Positions 32,611-46,646 of a stretch of DNA of 64,000 nt are shown here, piece by piece. The DNA is from Cladorhizidae sp. MBARI D1340-BT2 (taxonomy: Eukaryota; Porifera; Demospongiae; Poecilosclerida; Cladorhizidae). The DNA is taken from NCBI GenBank assembly GCA_028752905.1, contig JAQNBH010000007.1:12028919-12092918 (forward strand), in the 5' to 3' direction. The notes under the pieces were generated by a model. It was not told the DNA's origin and ran no database searches. It saw only the letters and a list, made by a program, of their open reading frames with translations. The position numbers and the translations under genes are program-made. Positions within the stretch are counted from its first letter, which is position 1; every line of letters starts with the position of its first letter.

Positions 32611-33080
32611 ATTCGGTTGACTTCTATTATTAAAAAACACAACCAGCAACACACACACAACTAAAACTTATCTTCGTGACTTCTGGTTTCAGCCATTTTA
32701 TACCTACAGGAGCACTTTCAGCGTGCCTTGAATCTTCACCAAGGTAGCAAACCAGCTTCCCTCAAAAAAAATTTAAAATCCATAAAAATTCATCTTGTAT
32801 TGCGAGTAGTTTTGATCCCCTTTAAAATGGTAGAGAAGATATGCAGGCTCAAAAACTCACTTTAGCAGCTTCTTATCATAAATGGTGTCTCCAGCAGAGA
32901 CCATAAAAGACATGTCGAGCACTCGCCTTATATCCTCTATGAAGATAGCACACCAGCATTCCCCAAAAACATTTAGAAATGAATTTTTAATTTTTTGGAT
33001 CTTGTACAATCGCACTTGTTTCATCTACTGCCCCCACACCCGTGTTTGTGCATATATATATATATATGTATATGTATATG
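32611..33080. other. Intergenic
   Basis: No gene recognised; ends in a short TA-rich microsatellite (33,051-33,080). Confidence 0.4.
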
Positions 33081-33592
33081 CAGTGGCGTAGGAAGGGGGG
33101 GGGGGGGCTCCAAGGGCTGGAGCTCCCCCATAATTTCAGGTAATCTAAATTGGTTCTCATTAATGCAAAATGTGGTTAGCTATGCCATCTGGTCAATTCA
33201 AGACACTTTGTCATTGTAGCTATATAGTAGATTTTAGTTAGTCATTCAATCATAAAATATCAATAAAATCTTAATAGCAGGTAGTACTCAGTCTCACTCA
33301 CATTAGAACTATTCTAGCAATCAACAAGGAATAATATCAGGAGAGTGCATGAGGTGAGTTCATATGAACCACAATCATTAATGAGATCAACCACTACAAC
33401 AACCCATCTAGTGTGATAATTAGCTATGTACTACTTTACCCTATCAGACATGCCATGTGCTCAATTTGGAACCCATCTTGAAAGCTATGACCCAATCAAC
33501 TTTCTTTGCTTCAAAAAGCAAGGATCATAGCTCTGGCTCTACTGGTGGTAAGTAGTCTACCTAGTAGTTAACTAGCTAACCACGGAATACTC

Positions 33593-35575
33593 TTGAATAT
33601 ACGGATCCTCACCAATCTCCGTCATCAAGTGTTTGATTCAAGAAGTTCCCAGAATGACAGTGATCAAGAATGTGCCCACTCATCTGTGTTAGATACATGC
33701 TCTCAGTGTGAGTGTCCTTGCTGTACAGGGAAAGGCCCACCCAGTCAACCAGTTGATGCTGAGGAATCCTCTAGGCATGTTTATTCGCATCACAGCCAGC
33801 AGTTGAACAAGAAGAAAACCTATACTCGATCTGTACAAACAAGTTGGTATAAAAGGTACCCGTGGATTACAGTGTGTACCACAAGTTACAAAATATTTTG
33901 TCACACGTGTCGATTAGCAAAGTGTAATGGTCTCATTATTTTTTCAAAACGCCAACTGAGTTGCTTTATTGAAGAGGGATTTTGTAATTGGAAGAAGGCA
34001 ATAGCAAAGATGAATGAGCATGAAATAAGTGGAATGCACCAAGAAGCTGTAATGAAGTTAGCTGCACAGTCACGTTGTACTGATGTACGTGCACAGCTTA
34101 GTGCTCAGATTTCATCTGATCAAAAGCAGCATCAATTGACGATATTGAACCTACTTTCAAGTATTTGTTTTTTTGGCTCGTCAAGGTTTGCCGCTATGTG
34201 GGCATCATGAAGATGTTCAGTCAATGGAGGGTAACTTATATAAACTCCTTTTGCTGAGAGCAGAGGACTGTCCGGATTTAAAGGCCTGGGTGTATCAGAA
34301 GGAATATATATCTCCTGAAATAGTCAATGAAATAATTGCGCTTTGTAAGATTTTAACACTTATTAGAACCAGCAAAATCTTCTCCATTATTGCAGATGAA
34401 GCAACTGATGTTTCTCGAAATGTTTATCCATTCGATGGACAGATGATACTATCAGATCTATGAAGAACCCCTTGGTTGGTTCAATTGCCAGACACCAAGG
34501 CCTGCACAATATTTAGTGTTATTAAAGATCTTTTAATTAGGTGCTCTCTTCCTCTGTCACAATGTAGAGGTCAAGCTTTTGACGGTGCAGACAATATGAG
34601 AAGTGTGAGGAATGGGGTGCAAGCTTTGATAAAAAAAGGAAGAGAATCGTGCATTGTATGTACGTTGTCGTCTAGCACATAGCCTGAATTTATGTGTACA
34701 GTGTGTTGCAAAACGATGTGAGCTAATTCGAGATGTCATGGATTTCACCTATGCATTACTGGAACTCATTAAGTTTTCACCCAAGCGACTCACTCTTTTT
34801 GACAGCATCAGAAAGCAAGTAGCCCTAGGGAGTGAAGTATCTCCTCCTTCATTGAGAGATCTGTGTCCAACCAGATGGACTCTCAGAGACCGTTCAATTG
34901 ATAGCATTCTACAGAATTATAGCAACCTCACTGCCATACTGGAAGAAGTTGCAAAGGGAAGTGATGAATATGCTGCAAAGGACAATGGATTGCTTCATCA
35001 TATGGAAACGTTTCATATCTTCTTCGGATTAAAGTTGGCACATTCGATATTCAGTGCATCTGAACAATTCAGTACCAATGTCCAAGCAAAAGATACAACT
35101 CTACAAGAAGCCACACAAGGAATACTGAGTCCAGATTTAACCTATTTTATGATGATGTTCTTGAGAAATCTTCTGGACTCACAGATGAGCCCTCTCTGCC
35201 AAGAGGTATCGAAAAATGCCAAAATGGCTGGATGATGGTGAAGAGCCATATCGCTATCATGAACCCAAGGAGAAGTACAGACATATATATTTTTATGCAT
35301 TAGAGCTTGTAAAAGAGGAAGTGGAGAGAAGATTTGATCAAGCTGATTTTCAAATGACTCAGAAGCTAGAGTCTCTATTGCTTGATGTAGCTAATGGAAA
35401 GACTTTACAGCCAGACGAGTCTCTATTGCAGTATCTCAAAAAAGACATTTGCAGAGATCGATTCATTTCCCAGTTGCCAATGGTAGCTGACATGGTAAAG
35501 AATGCATTTCAACATGCTCCAATGTTGTCGGTAACAAGTGTAAGGTCAATTGCTGCAGGCATGAATCAGAGTAAC
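33593..35575 (+). pseudogene. Decayed hAT transposase, N-terminal and central parts
   Basis: The N-terminus has a TTF-type zinc finger region (SWYKRYPWI, then FCHTCRLAK and FCNWKKAIAKMNEHE). The central part has IIADEATDVSRN near 34,390 and RGQAFDGADNM with GVQALI near 34,567-34,630, the conserved catalytic-region block of the DUF4371 hAT group. Then come CPTRWTLRDR (34,867) and a helical region to about 35,575. Frame breaks at about 34,190, 34,460, 34,670 and 35,220 make it non-functional. Confidence 0.8.
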
Positions 35576-35590
35576 ATATATAAGATAATG

Positions 35591-35595
35591 CTTAG
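35591..35595. repeat. Target-site duplication CTTAG, left
   Basis: CTTAG recurs at 37,722-37,726 on the other side of the nested hAT. Confidence 0.85.
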
Positions 35596-37721
35596 CAGGG
35601 CCATATCTAGGAAAATTTCACCGGGGTGGCGGTTATATAAGAAAATTTGACTGCCATTGGCAATAGGTGTGAAGTATGCAGAAACTAAAACTATACTTCT
35701 ATTTTGTGAAGTGTATATAAACGACGCTAAAAAGGAATATATGTACATTACAGCATTAGAACACCTCAACAAAAATGCAACAACAAAATTTAGTTCTGAT
35801 TAAAAATTGCAGAATGTGACAATAGTTATCTCATTTCTATTTCGCTGACTTGTCTCCAGTTAGCCTTTTTCATAAATATCCTCTGATGATGGAATAATTC
35901 AGTGTCACGATAAATCAAGAGTATTGCTGATCCATTCAACCTCTCTTCTTTCATTGAAGAATGTGTCCAAAGCTTTAGACGACGAAGAGCAGAAAAAGAT
36001 TTCTCACAAGTTACACTTCCCACAGGTATAGTTTAAAATACTGTTAAAATTTTATTAACTGCGGGCAATGACTGAGGATTACACTCAGAGAGAGCACAGC
36101 TAGCCTCCTTTTAGGTGAAACAGATCCATAAAACTTTTTCCATTTAGTTATTTCAACAGGGAAGTCGGTCTTCTCTTCCAAGCACTATAAATTTTATTGC
36201 TACTCAGTTTGGATAAATATAGTGGTATCAGAGATTCAGCTGCAATAATTTCCTTGCTCATTGGAAAATCGTGTTTCTAACTGCTCAACCACATGGTCAA
36301 TAAATGGGTAATAATACATTGATTCTGTAGTAATCAGAAGAAGTCTGGCTAAATTGTCCTGCATTGGCTTGATTGCGCTGAACAGTAGCAGTTCGTAGTT
36401 TCACAATTGTTAAATTAATAGAGAAGGCTAGCATTTCAATTCTTCTCCAAACTTTCTCCCAGCAGTCATCCTTTCTGGCATCCTGAATGCATTTCTTTGC
36501 AGTGTTTACATCCCTGTAGGTTTCTGCAAGATCACACTGTTTCTCTTGCAAAGCTAGTGTCACTGAACTAAGGAAACAAAGAACTGCCTGTGTAACAACC
36601 AGTGTGACAACAAATTGGCTATCTTCGAGAAGCTGCATATATGAACAATCATCACTTATAGCTTCTCCCCTGCTACTATCTTTGATTCTGCCCATGGTCT
36701 TCAAGACTGTAACATATTGGGCTACAAGAGCTGAAAGAGTCCTCATGCTTGCACTCCAATGGTTGGCATAAAATTTAGGTACATGATACCTCCTGGAACC
36801 TGCTTCTATTTCAGTCAAAGACTCACTAAGCTCATCATTATCTTCAATCATTAAGAAGTCAAGAAGCTCTTTTCCTTTTCAGTAGATGCAACTTCAAAAA
36901 AATTCTTGGCACTACCAGATAAAAACCATGTCAACTTTTGAATATCATCAAAAAGGTTACGGATAGATGGCATACCCGTACAACTTCTGCAAATGGCAAG
37001 ATTCTGAATGGCAATGAACATATGTGGCATGGGGATATTTTCAGCTACTTTAGCCTGTACTCCATTTCTACTTGAACTCATTACAGAGGCTTCATCATAC
37101 CCTTGACCAACTAGAAAAGACATGTTCAATCCCCATTTCTGAAGTGTAGAGAGCAAGGCATCAGCAATCGTTTGAGCATTCACCTTTGCAATTTTAATAA
37201 ATCCCAGGAATTCTTCATAAACTTCCCAATTATTAACAAACCTTAAGTGTTCCACATTTGAAAGGTCTTCAGTTTCATCACCATGAGACTCCAGTATGAT
37301 GAAAACATCTCACGAATAGTGCCTTCGCATATGGCAATTATTGTATTCTGTACTAGGGGTGAGCATTTTTAGCAGCATGCTGAAAAGCTCTTTAAGATCT
37401 GTGTCAAACTGTGACTTCCTGTTGACAAAAAAAAAAGCGAAGTTTCCATGTTCAGTTTTTGTGATCTTGTCCCAATTACCTCGAAAAGCAATGCCTCTCT
37501 TACCAAGGGCTACAACCACATCTGTTTGACAAAATGCCCTTCTTAGTATGGGCCTGCTGAATCTTCACTTCTTTGGCCATTACTGAAGCAACATCTAAAC
37601 AAGGTTGTTGAGTTTTTAGGAAAAGACAAGCTTTCTCATCTGCTAGTTTGTGTGCTTCACTTTCCTTGTGCTTATCAAATAAGCTGCTCTTCTTACTGCC
37701 CCCCACCTAAATACGGCCCTG
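35596..37721 (-). mobile_element. Nested hAT DNA transposon
   Basis: 2,126 bp inserted in the outer hAT in opposite orientation. The termini are CAGGGCCATATCTAGG and TAAATACGGCCCTG (inverted CAGGGCC.TAT), with a 5-bp CTTAG duplication on each side. It encodes its own decayed transposase. Removing it rejoins the outer element's transposase reading order. Confidence 0.9.
35826..37706 (-). pseudogene. Decayed hAT transposase of the nested element
   Basis: From the N-terminus: zinc-finger/TTF remnant (SLFDKHKESEAHKLA, 37,706-37,500), DUF4371 start (AFRGNWDKIT, about 37,480), LVGQGYDEASVMSS with NGVQAKV (37,120-37,040), a helical region to 36,297, then the C-terminal dimerisation segment CEKSFSALRRLKLWTHSSM (36,010-35,950). 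Several frame changes, so inactive. The dimerisation motif differs from that of the outer hAT (SERSFFSLRRLITYLRSTM), so these are distinct families. Confidence 0.8.
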
Positions 37722-37726
37722 CTTAG

Positions 37727-37975
37727 TGAAGTTGACATTGTTCTGAAAATATACTTCACGTTTCCAGTAACAACTGCAATGTCTGAGCGATCCTTTTTCT
37801 CATTACGTAGGCTCATAACCTATCTACGAAGCACCATGAGTCAATCTAGGTTGAACAATCTATTCATGTTGTATGTTCACCAGGACAAAACTGATGAATT
37901 GGACCTATCCTTTATAGCTAAAGAATTTGTATGCGTTAACCAACGTAGATGTAACTATTTTGGAAAACATAAATA
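37727..37975 (+). pseudogene. C-terminal part of the outer hAT transposase
   Basis: Reads MSERSFFSLRRLITYLRSTM and NNLFMLYVHQD, the hAT C-terminal dimerisation region. It belongs with 33,593-35,575 and is cut off from it by the nested element. Confidence 0.85.
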
Positions 37976-37992
37976 AGATTTTTGGTTTTGAT

Positions 37993-38000
<8 letters not shown>

Positions 38001-38023
<23 letters not shown>

Positions 38024-38050
38024 GGTGGTGGTGGTGGTGGTGGTGGTGGT
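38001..38050. repeat. GATGAT/GGT microsatellite
   Basis: (GAT)n followed by about 13 GGT units. Confidence 0.95.
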
Positions 38051-38059
38051 CAAGATGAT

Positions 38060-41000
38060 GATAAATTAAATAATTTAAATAATAAAAAAACCAGAAAAAG
38101 TAATCAAAACAGAACTAAGCAGTGTTATCAACAACTGCACGTTTTTGTCCCAATGAGTGATCAGTTGGATTCCTCTGTAGTTTACTCAAGCAAGAATAGT
38201 TAACATCACAGACCTTCAACAAAACCAGTTAAATGCCTATGTCTATGTGCATGATATACATATCCACTGTTTTGTTAACTATTATCAATAAGAACATGCT
38301 TCTGAGGAAACCACCTGTTTTTGTAGAAGTTCAGAAGAATAAGCTCGTGAGGAAAAATTAACTGATATACATGCATAGTTTGATTGTCATCAGAGTTGAA
38401 TTCTGAGGAAACCAACTGATCACTTCATAATTAAAATTTACATCTGCTTGCTGGCTCAGATCAGTTTGACTGGATATTGCAATTGCACTACCGTGTTTAT
38501 AACATTGACAATTGTTTACCGATTCTACAGTTTGGAGTCTAGTAAAATTATGACAAACAGACAAACTTTAGGCTAGTTATGTGTGGGAAGAAATGTTGTA
38601 CATAATATAAATACAAGATCTTGAAGACAAAATTCACGATAATTATTTTGATGCTTTGGGGAGTGGATGTTTACCGACTACCTTTGTTAAGGATTCAAAG
38701 CATGAAGGAAGTGTTTTGGGGTCAAAATCGGCTGAAAACACCGTTTATGATACAAACAAGCTGTTGCTTCATCAGCTTGTCCTTTGGTTTCTTTGCCCTT
38801 CTCATAATCTAACTCGAAGATCACAAGCCTTGTTGTCCTCCTGCTTACTGTCTATCTCTTCCACTGCAGCTATGGCACCCTTCAAAGGTAGACTCTTTAG
38901 AGCAGGGACAAAGTTAAGACTCAAAGCAAGCACTCTTCCTGAGTTGTAGAAAGGTTCTTCTCTGTCAGATTCACCACTCATGTGTTGAAGTCTTGGGTTT
39001 GAAACTTAACTTCTCTCAATCTCCTTCTTTCCAAAAGTGTCTCCAGCTTCTTAACTTCTCTCAATCTCCTTCTTTCCTAAAAGTGTCTCCAGCTCTTATG
39101 ATGTTTCTGCTTGGATTTGCTGTGGTCTTCTTTGCTGCTCCCCTACAAAGAGTCTGAATCCTAACAGTCATTTCGCAGTGCTGGTTCTGGCTTCCAGATC
39201 TTAACATACAGCTGTTAAGGCACGGCTTCTTCTGTAGGACAGGTGAATTCTCTCTGATAGGAACACTTTGCTGGCTCTCGCCACTATCCTATATCCTTGT
39301 TAATGCGAGGCTTCATCCTAGTTAATTATAAGTTAATTAGACAGTTAATTATGTATTCTAGTTATATATATATTGTAAATTCAGATTGGTCTGTTATTAT
39401 TATTGTTGTTGTTGTTATTATTAATATATAATTTTTTTAATCTGTATTTATTTTTTTACATTTTATTATTATTAATATTTCGTTTATTTTTTATTATTGT
39501 TACATTTACTATTATTATATTTATTTTAATTGATCAATGTATTATTATTTATATATATATTTTTTATTTGTTTACTATTATATTTATTATTTTATTTTAT
39601 TTCATTTTTTGTTTGGTTGTTCTGGTTTTGTAATGTGTGTATATAGGAGGCTCACGCGAGTCTCATTACTCCTAGTCAAAATGTCAAAGGAATACAATTT
39701 CAAGTTGATTATATTGAGAAGGTTAAAACACAGAGTTGTCAAAATTAATCCAGATGACAGTGCAAGACGAAAGATTGCCATCCTCTCATGGTCAGCACTA
39801 CCACTAACTACCAGCTGATATATTTATGCACAATATTTCTGTGTTGTGTTTTTGGTTTGCAAGCAAGGACCATCTTCAATTTATTGTACGTACAACAATG
39901 AAGAAATGGAACTTGCATTGCAACTTGTGGTATAATAGTATCTATAGTGTACAGAAAATTGTGTGTATCAGTATTCCTGAGTAATCTGTGGTTAGATATG
40001 AGGAGAGGCAATATATAGAACAGGTAATGTGTCACGAGTTGTTTATACCATTATTTAGTCTTGGCTCGATTACACATATTTTACAGTTCCATCATATAAC
40101 TGCTCCCTCACAAGTCCCTGTGTTCAAATTTTCAATTCTTCTCAACTCAAGTGCACAAGAGGTTGGAAGATTCAAGGCACAGTCATTGCAAATAAAGATT
40201 CAGGATTGAGTACAGATGATATTATTGTCAGGAAACCAAAGGGAGAATCAGAATCAACATCAGACTGAGTTCTAGTTGGAGGAATGAGAGAGGTAGAGAG
40301 TTTTTTTTCTACACCGGAAATCCATCCAGATTGGCATGTAGCTATAGACTTGATGCCATCAGATACTTTGTGGGATACCTTACACCAGCAGAGTTGAAGT
40401 TTGGCATGAACTGAATCATGCAATACATTTTCACAATAACAGCATATTTTTAAAGAAATGAATCCAAAAGTCTCATTACAACCTTTGCGAAATTTCATTT
40501 CAAATCAGAAAATTCATTGTAGAAATCCAATCCCCTTTGAAATCAAGAAATCTTTGGTTTGTAATCGAGACCTCTTTTTGTAAGATTTTGAAATCTCATA
40601 CTCATATTTTAAATTAGTGCACTCAAATATAGGGGCAGCCAGTATTACAAAAATGCCAAGCCAGGTGCCTCGTAATCTTATCATTTGAAGAAGGCCATTG
40701 AGTACGTAGCTCCAGCACACATCATTAATACATCCATAAGATGTGTATATCGTCATTTCCTCACTTTTCTCTCTGTGCTACTAATTAGTTCTAGGTCATA
40801 GTTGCAGCTGTATATTAATAGTTTAATAAATCAATTTCTCATCAGTCTTCCACACCAGCTATGTCTGGCATTGAAATGCAACGCTTCAAGTAGTTGATGT
40901 GGTTGAGGTCCTGGGAAGGTAAAACTGATGGCAGAGTATTTGAAAAACATTACAGGAAGTCCTTCTACAGGTTACATTCATTGTTTGAAAATTGAAAATG

Positions 41001-42681
41001 TGTTTGGTATTTTGATTATTAAGGTCTAATTCTACACGAGTAAATTTCAGTACATTGCAAAATATATTTCAACATTAAATATCGCAGTCTTAATATCATC
41101 ATTAGACACCTTTGTGTTAAATAAACTGTTTTTAAAATGAACATAATGATACAGATTATTGAGTGCAAGTATAATTAAATAAAAATTTGTAGAAATTGAG
41201 AGAAAAAATTCCTTCAGGGGGGACTTATTTTTTGTTGCTGTTGTTGTTTTCTCCAAACTGTTGATGCCAACATCTCTATTAAGAGAAAGAAAATTGCTTC
41301 AAGCTTTGTATTGAATAAAGTATATAATTATTTGTAGTTGTTTGGGACTGCATTACCTGGCATTTGCACTATAATAATTATGGCATATTGTTTGGGACTG
41401 CACCTCACATTACCTGGCACTTGCACTCTAATATGGCATAGAAAGTGAGTCATTTCAACTTTGGTGCAGGACATTCTTATGAACCACAACATGGTACCCT
41501 TGAATGGGTTATCACAGGTGAATATATTGTGTAATATTCCCTTTTTTCTACACATTTTGTTATTATGCTCCAAAAATGAAATCGTACTCTGAATTATTCT
41601 TATTCCTGCACACCATACACCAGTCATAGAGGTTATAGTAATCAAATTGTTCACAGTAGATATAGCATAAATATATAATCATGATATCTTTCAATTTTAC
41701 TTCTGTTAACGTGTGTTATTTTTTATACAGGGGAAAATGGGCGGACGGTAGTTAACCTTGGGTTCTTTATGACATTCCACTGCTTCCACAATACCTCTAA
41801 ATTTATTGGGCCAGATCTGTGAGCAAGTCGGCTGTTAAAATTAAGTTTGTTCTGTCACAAATGGTTCACGATCAGCTAAGTCTGCACAAACTCAGCGGCT
41901 TCAGTCGACATGAGTTGATTATTATACATAAACAAAGTCTTGTGTTCTGCTAACTTTCAGTGTAGCTGTGCACAGTCCACTATTACTTTTGGGGAGTTTT
42001 CTTGTAGAGCTGTAATATGTGCTACTGGTTCCTTGACCACAGCAATGTGTGGTCATATAGTGTTTTTAACTCTGTCTGTGGTTTATTGTTTATACGTGTG
42101 TTTTTCCTCAACTGATCTCCACCAAACTCAGAGGAAAATTAAGTATCATCCAAGAAGAACTGATTAAAGATTTAAAAGTTGTCATCAATAAAGGTGACGG
42201 TCACACTCTCTAATAACTTTACCAACATATTCTGACTAAGGCTATGGTAAAGTTCAGTGGCAAATATCAAAGTTGAGATCATTGGCTTGACAGATATTTG
42301 CAAAATGTTTTTATGCAAATTTGATTCAAGGAATGACTCGCCCAATTCTTAAGGGTGAAGGCAAAGGTCAGGGTGCACATTGACTTCATGAATGTTCACC
42401 ATGATTGGTGGGAGATTAAGTAAAATTGAGAGGTCAATATGCAGTGACTGCATCCTTTATAAATTTAAGGTCTATACTTGGTAATTGGAGATAATTTATT
42501 TAATGTAGCTGAGTAGTAATCATGTTGAGCTTAGTTACAAAAAATTGATATTTAGAAAATTCAAATCATTTCCTTGTAGTTGTTGACCCTGTACATAAGC
42601 CACTTTTGGTTCTGGGAATCATGACCACACTTCCCTATCATAGGAACTAGAAATGGAACTAAAAATGCAGAATAGAAATAT
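38060..42681. other. Long intergenic stretch
   Basis: No gene recognised. An open stretch at 38,640-38,949 (about 100 codons) has no domain I know. About 39,005-39,104 is a direct repeat of two roughly 50-bp units (CTTAACTTCTCTCAATCTCC..). About 39,395-39,610 is very T/A-rich. About 39,670-39,710 (CCTAGTCAAAATGTCAAAGG) is a relic of the sequence beside the hammerhead-like core at 29,641. About 41,338-41,430 has a short duplication of TTGTTTGGGACTGCA..TTACCTGGCA. Confidence 0.4.
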
Positions 42682-42850
42682 TGTGGAATAACTACCATGC
42701 TCCTTGCTATTAGACACCTATAAGCTGGGAGTCATATTGATTAGATTTGTAGCTAGCATTCTATATATAGAGTACTGATTATACTGGACTGATGTAATGA
42801 CACTTTTATTAATGTCTGATGGTTGAATAAGAGAATCACTAAATGTTACA
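42682..42850 (+). repeat. 5' LTR of the old gypsy element
   Basis: 169 bp, TG..CA borders. Contains GCTAGCATTCTATATATAGAG, probably the TATA region. Confidence 0.8.
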
Positions 42851-42879
42851 TGGGGGCTCAACTACAGCTAAAATCACAC

Positions 42880-45800
42880 GAACCCTTCAATTGCAGGAAC
42901 CAGCAATTCCACATCACATCAGGACTAGCAGCAGATAATACCGCTCAAACAGGTGAATACACTCCTCTACTGTATGGGACAAGAAGCATAGGCAGTTCTG
43001 TCATCCACCAACATCTCAGAAAATGAGAAAAAAGCCTATAACACTGTGCTGGATAAGTTCGATGGAACATTATCTTCGAATGGGCACAGTTCAACAGCCG
43101 CACCAGGGGAAACAGTCGAAACATGTATCATCCAACTATATACCATAACAGAGAATTGTGTCTATAGCAAGAAGACAAATGAGATGATCGGAGACCATTT
43201 AGTAGTTGGCATGCAAGATAGCACACTCTCACAACAACTACAGATCGACGCAGACCTCACACTCAAGAAGGCTAAGAAAAAATTCACCAGAGGGAAGCAG
43301 TCGAAGAACAACAACACATACTCAAAGGAAAAAACACTGGAAATGCAGAACTAGAAGAAGTCCGAAGACAGCGATGATTCCTCACAAAAGAGAGAAATTA
43401 CAAGAGGCAGTGCTCTCGCTGTGGAAACGCTTAGGAAAAATGTTCAGCAAAAGAAACGGTGTGTTACAATTGTCAGAGAAAAGGCAATTATAGCAGCCAG
43501 TGATTTTCTAAGAAAATGTTGTCAGGAGTAGAAGAACAAAACTAAGGTATTCCTGACTCTATCTCAGACAATACTTCCTCTACATGGGTCTGAACTCAAT
43601 GGGAAAACAAATACCTTGAAGCTTGACATGGGAGCTGAAGTGATAGCAATTTCGAAGAATACTTACTACCATCCGACAGACCGCCACTAACCAGGACAAA
43701 GTGTGGATTCACCAGCCAACCACTCAAGGTACTCGGACAGTTCATGGGAACCTACTCCCACAAAAAGAAAACAGCGAGCCAACCAACATATGTAATAGAT
43801 GGGCTAAAGCATAATCTCCTAGGGTTACCTGCTATTATGGCACTAGAACTAGCTGTCCAAATAGAAGAGATCCCAACCACCAGTAATTTAGCCAAGGTTC
43901 AGGATCAGGTTCCATCTCTATTCCAAAGACTGGGTAACTTAGGGGATGAATTTGAGATACACTTCAAGCCAGATGTGCCATATTCATTATTTACTCCTCG
44001 ACATGTACCTCTGCCATTACGCCTCAGAGTCCAAAAGGAACTCAAGCGAATGGAGTCTTTAGGAGTGACCCCAGGGTGTGCTGGATTAGTAGGCCAAAGA
44101 AGGAAGGAGTACTTCGCATATGTGTGGACCTGAAACCAATGAATCAAAATGTCATACGAGAAGTGCACCCCCTTCAAAAAGTCGATGAAACACTCACACA
44201 GCTATCCGGAACAAGTGTCTTCAGTAAGAATAGTAGATTCCGGCAGATACCACTGGCCAAAAGCTTCCTCCCAGTCACTACATTTCTCACACCCTTTGGG
44301 TGCCACTGCTTCAACAAAATGCCCTTTGGCATCTCAAGTGCACCAGAACGCTTTCAAAAAAGATCCTCACAGACTCAATGGAGTATTATGCCTCATGAAC
44401 AACTTCATCATCTTCAGAAAAGACAATCAAGAACACGACACATGACTGACTGCAGTCCACTGAAAAATCATAGCAGCAGGAGGCACCCTCAACCCAGATG
44501 AATGTAAGTTTAGCCTATGTAAATTGAAATTCTTGGTCACCTTATTGATGCAGAAGGAATCCGAGTGGGCTCAGACAAGACGACATCCATCAGAGACATG
44601 GAACAAAAAAGGAATGTATTGGAGCTCAGGAAATTCACAGGGATGACTAACAACTGGGAAAATTCTCTAACAGCTTTGCAAACCTCACATAAACCCCTTC
44701 ACCAACTACTCAGAAAAAGTCCACATGACTGTGTGACTCTGCCTAAGCTCTAGCTCACTAACATCAAAAGTAAGCTATCTAAACCTACCATTCTTTACCT
44801 TTACAATCAAGAAGCACCAGCAAAGGTCTCTGCAGATGCCTCCTCATATGGGCTAGGGTTGGTCTTGATGCAGAAAAATGAGTCTTCTACTTGGAAACCC
44901 ATTGTATTCGCATCCAGGTCAATGACCGAGACTGAAAGCTGATACACACAAATCAAAAGGAGGCACTGGCAATCACATGGGCATGTGAGAAAATTACCAC
45001 ATACACAATGCGGATACCGGAAAAATAAAACCCTGGTCATTTGGCTTTGCCAGCTGGGTAGAAGCGACATTTTAGGAATGAAAGAGGGCTCGCACTTTCT
45101 CATAGAAATCGAGCACAAACCATTGGTCCCTCTACTAGGAACAAAACACCTTGACTCCCTACCACCAAGAGTACTGCAATTTCGATTACGCTTAGCAAGA
45201 TATGATTACACCATCACATTTGTACTTGGAAAACTCCTATTCACAGCTGATACACTCTCAAAAGCTCCTTCATCATACAACGCCAATGACATCAGGCTCC
45301 AAGATGAAGTGGAAGCTTTTATAAAAGTTCACATTATCTACGTGCCAGCTGGAGGAAAAAAGGCACCACTAGTATCAAAAGAAGATCCTGTATGTTCATC
45401 AATGAAGCAACACTGCAAAAAGGGTTGGCCAGACAAACACAAGATTGAGACAGCACTCTATCTGACCTGCCAGACCTGTGCACACTTACATAGGACCATG
45501 GCCAGTATAATCCTGGAGCTTGAGGATTCATGCACACTTACTCAGTTCCGTCAACACCCAACTGGACATTCTGGGGCGATCTCTCCACTGGTGGAGGCAA
45601 CCCCCTTCTATGTAGGAAACGAATTGTGGTCCCCACACCACTCCAGAGAGAGACTCTGGAGGAGATGCAGGACACAGGGAGTTGAGAGGTGTCGACACCG
45701 GGAAAATACATCAGTGTGTTGGCCAGGAATCACCAAAGAAGTAGACAACATGATCAAGCAATGCCCAAAGTACGCCAGAGATGCCTCTCACCAGAGAGAG

Positions 45801-46500
45801 CCTATATCATCACAGGTCAGAACTATCCATGGGAAAAAATTGGAACTGACCTATTCCATCTCAATGGAGCCACCCCCCTACTCGTAGTCGATGATTTAAG
45901 AAGGTATCTGGAAATGATAAGACTGTCAAACACCTGCTCAAGCAATATCATTGGGGATCACTAAAGACTACTTTTGCACGGCATGGGGTCCCCAAAGTTC
46001 TATTCAGTGATAAAGGCCCATAATATTCATCAGAGGAGTTCATGGCAGTTGCAGAATGGCATTACTTAAAACATGTCACAAGCAGCCTACATTACCCCCA
46101 AAGCAATGGTCAGCTGAAAGCACAGTTCAGACTATCAAGAACATGCTGAAAGAGTCTCCAAACCAAGCAATGGCTCTCCTGACATATCGCTCAACCCCAT
46201 TTCCATGGTGAAACATATCCCCAGTTGAGCTCTTAATGGGAAGACATCTGTGGACTAACATACCTCTTATTAAATAGCAACTTAGGCCAGAATAGAAGTT
46301 CTTGAAAAGCTTTCAAGAATAGAATGAAGCATTCAAGGAGAAATAAAGACGCAACTACAAAAAACGCCAGAGAACATTGCCCTGCCAACCTATCCCAGAT
46401 GACACGGTTGTATTGGGTCACAACAAATTCACAGGCAACACCGTGAAACATAGTGTATCCCTCCAATGAGCCTCGGTCATATGTGGTAAACACCCCCACT
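42880..46500 (+). pseudogene. Decayed gypsy gag-pol
   Basis: In order: Gag fragments (about 42,880-43,350) and remains of zinc knuckles near 43,410-43,490. A protease region reads LKLDMGAEVIAIS (43,620-43,660), with M where T/S is expected in the active site. RT follows, with GVLRICVDLKPMNQNV (44,106) and FNKMPFGISSAPE (44,312); the YxDD box is not recognisable (near 44,390). RNase H has VSADASSYGLGLVL (44,825), EIEHKPLVPLLG (45,106) and LLFTADTLSKAP (45,234). Integrase runs from about 45,690 (WPGITKEVD, GTDLFHLNG, then VLFSDKGP near 46,000). Many frame changes and stops, so inactive. Confidence 0.82.
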
Positions 46501-46646
46501 GGGCAAGTCAGGAAAAACCGTCACAAACTCAACCTGATGCCGAAAACTCCCTCCTACCGAGAACCATGACACCAATTCAGGTCAAACTCGAACTGAGACA
46601 ACCATTCATCCTTCAGTCAGGCTCTGATTCCGCCAAGAAAGAGAGA

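Larger units (their letters stand above)
33081..37975 (+). mobile_element. hAT DNA transposon (outer), interrupted by a nested hAT
   Basis: The left end is probably CAGTGGCGTAGGAAGG at 33,081, a hAT-like terminus. Transposase pieces run on the plus strand from 33,593 to 35,575 and resume after the nested insertion at 37,727-37,975. No matching right terminal repeat was found, so the right border is approximate or deleted. Confidence 0.75.

Noticed and set aside
31929..32664. Several long overlapping ORFs (up to 193 codons) on both strands
   Set aside because: They lie in a 43-bp minisatellite whose unit is open in several frames; the products are monotonous Tyr/Ile/Cys/Thr repeats.
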